A stretch of 64,000 nt of DNA, taken from NCBI RefSeq assembly GCF_003184905.1, contig NZ_KZ821207.1, positions 8,894 to 72,893 of the forward strand. Direction: 5' to 3'. Origin of the DNA: Bacillus sp. CGMCC 1.16541 (lineage in GTDB: Bacteria; Bacillota; Bacilli; Bacillales; Bacillaceae_H). Numbering within the stretch: the stretch's first letter is position 1; every line of letters starts with the position of its first letter. Positions 60,118 to 64,000 of this stretch are shown piece by piece. Below the pieces are notes generated by a model, which saw only the letters and a program-made list of their open reading frames with translations, was not told where the DNA came from and ran no database searches. Made by a program: the position numbers and the translations under genes.

Positions 60118-61896
60118 ATGAGTACAGGAGTATTAGCACTACTTGCAATTGTTCCAATTTTAGCTGTGTTTATCTTTTTAGTTGTACTACGTTGGCCAGC
60201 AAACCGAGCGATGCCAGTGGCTTTAATTGTAACCGCTATCATGAGTTACTTTGTGTGGCAAGTACCGGTTAATCAAATTGCAGCGGCGTCATTAAAAGGA
60301 ATTGTCACTGCGTTAGAAGTTGGTTTAATCGTATTTGGGGCAATTTTACTATTAAATATGTTAAAAGAAAGCGGTGCTGTACATACGATTCGTCACGGCT
60401 TTCAAAGCATTACACCAGACCGACGTATTCAAGCCATTATCATTTGTTGGCTGTTCGGTGCGTTTTTAGAAGGAGCAGCAGGTTGGGGATCACCAGCTGC
60501 AATTGTAGGTCCACTTCTTGTGGCAATCGGTTTCCCTGCGATGGCAGCCGTAATGGTTGCACTTATCATTCAATCAACACCTGTATCATTCGGAGCAGTG
60601 GGTACGCCAATCTTAATTGGTGTTAATACAGGATTAAAAGATTCACCACTTGTGAATGAACACATTTCAACATTAGGTGTTGGCTATGAGACTTACTTAA
60701 CTCAAATTGGGGGTCAAGTGGCCATCGTTCACGGAATTGTAGGTGTATTTATTCCATTATTTTTAGCCGCAATGTTAACAAAATTTTTTGGAAAAGAAAA
60801 GTCGTTTCGTGAAGGATTAGGAGTTTGGAAGTTTGCGATTTTTGCAGGATTAGCAATGACTGTTCCATATGCGCTTGTTGCGAATTTGCTAGGCCCAGAG
60901 TTTCCATCATTAGTAGGAGGGTTAGTTGGATTAGCGATCATTATTCCGGCTGCTCAAAAAGGATTTTTAATGCCAAAAACAACATGGGATTTCGAAGACA
61001 AATCGAAATGGGATAGCGACTGGATTGGAACGTTACAAGTATCAGACGAAAAGCCAAAACGTTCAATTTCCATGGCGATGGCTTGGTTACCTTACGTGCT
61101 AGTAGCCTTACTATTAGTAGCAACACGCGTTCAGTTTTTACCGTTTGCGGGCTGGTTACAGTCTGTTGTGATTAACTTAGAAAACGTATTTGGAACCGAA
61201 ATGTTGATTTCATCAAAGCCACTTAACATTCCTGGTGTTATCTTCATCATAGTAGCAGGACTTGTGTTCTTCCTTCATAAAATGAATGGAAGAGAAGCGG
61301 TACGTGCTGTAAAAGATTCAACCAAAACGGTGATTAGTGCGATGGCTGCTTTAATGTTTGCGGTCCCAATGGTTCAGATCTTTATCAATTCGGGTGTAAA
61401 CGATACTGGATACCTTAGTATGCCGCTTGTCTTAGCAGAAGGAATTTCATCAGCATTCGGCGAAAATTGGCCACTTGTTGCACCTACAGTAGGAGCAATC
61501 GGTGCATTTGTAGCCGGTAGTAACACGATTAGTAACATGATGTTCGCTCTTTTCCAATTCGGTGTAGCTGACAACATTGGTGTAGCACCTGGTATGGTTG
61601 TCGCACTTCAAGCAGTCGGTGGTGCAGCCGGTAACATGATTTGTGTACACAATGTGGTAGCTGCATCAGCAGCCGCTGGTTTAATCGGAAAAGAAGGAAA
61701 CCTCATTCGTAAAACATTGATTCCAATGACGTTCTATGTCATCTTTGCTGGTGGCATTGGGTATGTTGCATTAAATGGAATTGGTTTTAACGCAGGTACA
61801 ATCGTATTAGCCATTGTGATTGGTGGGATTGTCGCTGCTATTCTTGCGGGAAGTAAAGCAGACGCAAAGCCAAATAATCAAAATAAAGCTGCTTAA
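60118..61896 (+). CDS. lutP: L-lactate permease
   Basis: This 592-residue protein has about 13 helices and the LctP family motifs. [21 protein letters not shown] occurs near residue 120, [12 protein letters not shown] near 160, and [22 protein letters not shown] plus [19 protein letters not shown] towards the C terminus. It takes up L-lactate with protons. It is preceded by the LutR-type palindrome and followed by its own terminator, so it is transcribed apart from lutABC. Confidence 0.96.
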   Translation: MSTGVLALLAIVPILAVFIFLVVLRWPANRAMPVALIVTAIMSYFVWQVPVNQIAAASLKGIVTALEVGLIVFGAILLLNMLKESGAVHTIRHGFQSITPDRRIQAIIICWLFGAFLEGAAGWGSPAAIVGPLLVAIGFPAMAAVMVALIIQSTPVSFGAVGTPILIGVNTGLKDSPLVNEHISTLGVGYETYLTQIGGQVAIVHGIVGVFIPLFLAAMLTKFFGKEKSFREGLGVWKFAIFAGLAMTVPYALVANLLGPEFPSLVGGLVGLAIIIPAAQKGFLMPKTTWDFEDKSKWDSDWIGTLQVSDEKPKRSISMAMAWLPYVLVALLLVATRVQFLPFAGWLQSVVINLENVFGTEMLISSKPLNIPGVIFIIVAGLVFFLHKMNGREAVRAVKDSTKTVISAMAALMFAVPMVQIFINSGVNDTGYLSMPLVLAEGISSAFGENWPLVAPTVGAIGAFVAGSNTISNMMFALFQFGVADNIGVAPGMVVALQAVGGAAGNMICVHNVVAASAAAGLIGKEGNLIRKTLIPMTFYVIFAGGIGYVALNGIGFNAGTIVLAIVIGGIVAAILAGSKADAKPNNQNKAA

Positions 61897-61901
61897 TACG
61901 T

Positions 61902-61950
61902 AAAAGTGAAATGACACCGCCTGTCTTCGTGTGGTGTCATTCACTTTTTA
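61902..61950 (+). terminator. terminator after lutP
   Basis: AAAAGTGAAATGACACC / GGTGTCATTCACTTTTTA hairpin. Confidence 0.85.
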
Positions 61951-61980
61951 TGTAAGTGTATAAAAAATGAAAGAAAAACC

Positions 61981-62009
61981 GTGAAACTCCATTTTAAAAG
62001 GAGTATAAT
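61981..62009 (+). promoter_or_regulatory. lutABC promoter
   Basis: GTGAAA (61981-61986), a 17-bp spacer and TATAAT (62004-62009). The -35 is weak. The operator lies 9 bp after the -10. Confidence 0.55.
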
Positions 62010-62018
62010 AAAGGTATA

Positions 62019-62031
62019 GTCATCAGATGAC
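62019..62031 (+). promoter_or_regulatory. putative LutR operator at lutABC
   Basis: GTCATCAGATGAC, the same 13-bp palindrome as before lutP, followed in both by ACC or CC and TTAAT. It would overlap the transcription start. Confidence 0.7.
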
Positions 62032-62082
62032 CTGTTAATTAAGGTTAAACGAGAGAAATGAACCTTTTTGGAGGGGAAAGAC

Positions 62083-62799
62083 ATGAAAGTTTCATTATTT
62101 ACCACATGCTTAATTGATATGTTTCAATCAGATGTTGGAAAAGCAACGGTTGAAGTACTAGAACGACTTGGGTGTGAAATCGACTTTCCAAAAGCACAAG
62201 TATGCTGTGGTCAGCCTGCTTACAATAGCGGGTATGTAAAAGAATCAAAGGAAGCAATGAAGAATATGATGAAAGCGTTTGAACACGCTGAATATATCGT
62301 CTCACCATCAGGATCGTGTGTGTCGATGTTTAAAGAATATCCACATGTATTTAAAGATGATCCAGTCTGGGAACCAAAAGCGAAAGCACTCGCTAATAAA
62401 ACTTATGAATTCACTCAATTTATCGTCGATGTTTTAAACGTCACTGATGTCGGAGCGAAGTTAAAAGGAAAAGCAACGTATCATACATCTTGTCATATGA
62501 CGCGCTTACTCGGCGTAAAAGATGCACCGTTTACCCTTTTACAACAAGTTGAGGGATTACAGGTTGAACAGTTGCCAAACGCTCATAATTGCTGTGGATT
62601 CGGAGGAACGTTCTCTGTGAAAATGGGGCAAATCTCTGAACAAATGGTTGATGAGAAAGTGAAGCACATTGAAGAAACAGAAGCAAACTATTTAATTGGA
62701 GCCGACTGTGGCTGTTTGATGAACATTGGTGGACGTATTGATCGTAAAGGAAAACCAGTGCGTGTGATGCATATTGCAGAAGTATTAAATAGCCGATAA
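62083..62799 (+). CDS. lutA: lactate utilisation protein A
   Basis: This 238-residue protein has two CCG domains: [14 protein letters not shown] near residue 45 and [12 protein letters not shown] near 170, with the CDxxCH-like [10 protein letters not shown]. It works with LutB and LutC in the iron-sulfur complex that oxidises L-lactate to pyruvate. ATG 62083 has GGAGGGG upstream; the TTG at 62068 is inside that region. It is 37 bp before lutB. Confidence 0.96.
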   Translation: MKVSLFTTCLIDMFQSDVGKATVEVLERLGCEIDFPKAQVCCGQPAYNSGYVKESKEAMKNMMKAFEHAEYIVSPSGSCVSMFKEYPHVFKDDPVWEPKAKALANKTYEFTQFIVDVLNVTDVGAKLKGKATYHTSCHMTRLLGVKDAPFTLLQQVEGLQVEQLPNAHNCCGFGGTFSVKMGQISEQMVDEKVKHIEETEANYLIGADCGCLMNIGGRIDRKGKPVRVMHIAEVLNSR

Positions 62800-62836
62800 T
62801 CAACTTCATAGATGAATAGAAAAGGGGCTGAGAACA

Positions 62837-64000
62837 ATGGCAATGAAATTTGGATCGGATAATTTTAAAGAACGTGTCGACAACGGAGTCAACAATACAT
62901 TCATGCGATTTGCGGTCGCTGGTGCACAAGAACGTCTACGCACACGCCGTTTAGATGCAGCAGAAGAGTTAGGTAACTGGGAAGATTGGCGTGCATTAGG
63001 GGAAGAAATTCGTCAGCATACACTTGATAACCTCGATTACTATTTAGAGCAACTAACTGAAAATGTGGCAAAGCGTGGCGGTCACGTCTTTTTCGCACAA
63101 ACTGCGGAAGAAGCAAACGAATATATCACAAATGTTGCAAAACAAAAACAAGCAAAGAAAATCGTTAAATCAAAATCAATGGTCACCGAAGAAATCAACA
63201 TGAATCAAAATCTTGAAGCTATTGGCTGTGAGGTGATTGAAACAGATCTAGGCGAGTACATTTTACAAGTAGACGACCATGATCCACCGTCTCATATCGT
63301 TGCCCCAGCACTTCATAAAAACAAAGAGCAAATTCGCGATGTGTTTAAACAAAAATTAGCGTATAAAAAGACGGAAAAACCTGAAGAGCTTGCGCTTCAT
63401 GCACGAGAAATGCTGCGACAAGAGTTTTTATCAGCAGATATCGGTATTACAGGCTGTAACTTCGCCATTGCAGAGTCAGGTTCCATTAGTCTGGTCACAA
63501 ATGAAGGAAACGCACGACTGACAACGGCGCTACCGAAAACACAAATTACCGTTATGGGAATGGAGCGCATTGTTCCAACATTTGAAGAATTTGAAGTGCT
63601 TGTGAGCTTGCTGACGCGAAGTGCAGTAGGTCAGCGTTTAACGAGTTATGTGACAGCGTTAACGGGACCGAAAGATGAAGGAGATGTAGATGGTCCAGAA
63701 GAGTTTCATCTCGTGATTGTTGACAATGGCCGATCCGATATTTTAGGAACAGAGTTTCAATCGATTTTACAATGTATTCGCTGTGCAGCGTGTGTAAACG
63801 TTTGCCCTGTTTATCGCCACGTTGGTGGTCATTCATATGGATCCATTTACGCAGGTCCAATTGGTGCCGTACTTTCACCGTTGCTTGGTGGCTATGATGA
63901 TTACAAAGAGCTACCTTATGCATCTACGCTTTGCGGAGCTTGTACAGAAGCATGTCCTGTGAAAATTCCACTTCATGAATTGTTGCACAAACACCGTCAG
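62837..64000 (+). CDS. lutB: lactate utilisation protein B (3' end outside window)
   Basis: The first 388 residues are visible and the frame stays open at the right edge. The LutB domain (about 60-285: [56 protein letters not shown]) is followed by a first 4Fe-4S motif, [15 protein letters not shown], and a second, [13 protein letters not shown]. It is expected to run about 85 more residues and to be followed by lutC. It starts at ATG with AAAGGGG. Confidence 0.96.
   Translation, partial: MAMKFGSDNFKERVDNGVNNTFMRFAVAGAQERLRTRRLDAAEELGNWEDWRALGEEIRQHTLDNLDYYLEQLTENVAKRGGHVFFAQTAEEANEYITNVAKQKQAKKIVKSKSMVTEEINMNQNLEAIGCEVIETDLGEYILQVDDHDPPSHIVAPALHKNKEQIRDVFKQKLAYKKTEKPEELALHAREMLRQEFLSADIGITGCNFAIAESGSISLVTNEGNARLTTALPKTQITVMGMERIVPTFEEFEVLVSLLTRSAVGQRLTSYVTALTGPKDEGDVDGPEEFHLVIVDNGRSDILGTEFQSILQCIRCAACVNVCPVYRHVGGHSYGSIYAGPIGAVLSPLLGGYDDYKELPYASTLCGACTEACPVKIPLHELLHKHRQ

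Noticed and set aside
1-64000. Defence island, prophage or integrated element
   Set aside because: Integrase, transposase, restriction, toxin-antitoxin and phage genes are absent; the WYL regulator and P-loop protein alone are not enough.

Overview
The window is a chromosomal stretch from a spore-forming member of the Bacillaceae. It shows AT-rich DNA, Gram-positive ribosome-binding sites (AAGGAGG type) with frequent TTG and GTG starts, a GerA-type germinant receptor operon, an alpha/beta small acid-soluble spore protein, a RacA-like protein, SigI/RsgI and a class IV PHA synthase cluster laid out as in Bacillus megaterium and B. cereus. I cannot name the species. No rRNA, tRNA, prophage, CRISPR array or insertion sequence was found; almost every gene has a recognisable Bacillus-type role.

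Layout. 1-1.6 kb: the end of a sortase-anchored surface protein, a TapA-like secreted protein and a SinR-like regulator (probable biofilm-matrix locus). 1.6-6.1 kb: an unrecognised P-loop ATPase, Tag DNA glycosylase, a membrane acyltransferase. 6.3-10 kb: a degenerate LCP-family protein, then a PilZ protein divergent from a PAS-GGDEF-EAL protein (c-di-GMP). 10-14 kb: glycosyltransferase, signal peptidase I, WYL regulator, LapA-like membrane protein, and a YgjP-like protein that has lost its zinc motif. 14.2-14.6 and 20.2-20.8 kb: two and three tandem copies of a 130-bp intergenic repeat; a decayed copy lies at 43.9 kb. 14.7-20 kb: chemoreceptor, a SAM-I riboswitch plus terminator in front of a small unknown protein, RocB, and a VOC protein. 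21-28 kb: a pseudogene, two transporters (MFS, PbuO) and the divergent natKR / natAB sodium-efflux locus. 28-32 kb: RacA-like protein, MarR-MFS pair, MsrAB. 32-36 kb: gerA operon in the order A-C-B. 36-42 kb: alkaline phosphatase behind Pho boxes, orphan LytTR regulator, TerC behind a Mn riboswitch, sigI-rsgI. 42-47 kb: SASP and phaP-phaQ / phaR-phaB-phaC. 47-51 kb: glycolate oxidase glcD-glcF with a CdaR-type regulator. 51-56 kb: Ktr-type K+ channel, three small proteins, a B12-binding radical SAM protein. 55.7-64 kb: lutR, a phosphatase, pncB-nadE, lutP and the start of lutABC, which runs off the right edge.

How the parts fit. The right third handles carbon stores and overflow acids: PHA synthesis, glycolate oxidation and L-lactate uptake and oxidation. 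An identical 13-bp palindrome downstream of the lutP and lutA promoters is a good candidate operator for LutR, encoded about 4 kb upstream. Cre-like sites before rocB, glcD and lutP suggest shared catabolite control. Several regulatory sites can be read directly: SAM and Mn riboswitches, a PurR-type box pair at pbuO, a 21-bp-phased direct repeat at natA, a palindrome over the phaQ promoter, and 11-bp-phased Pho boxes.

The least explained items are the SAM-riboswitch-controlled 82-residue protein, the tandem 130-bp elements, the two apparent pseudo-enzymes (LCP-like and YgjP-like) and the P-loop protein at 2.4 kb. No clear new multi-gene system was found.
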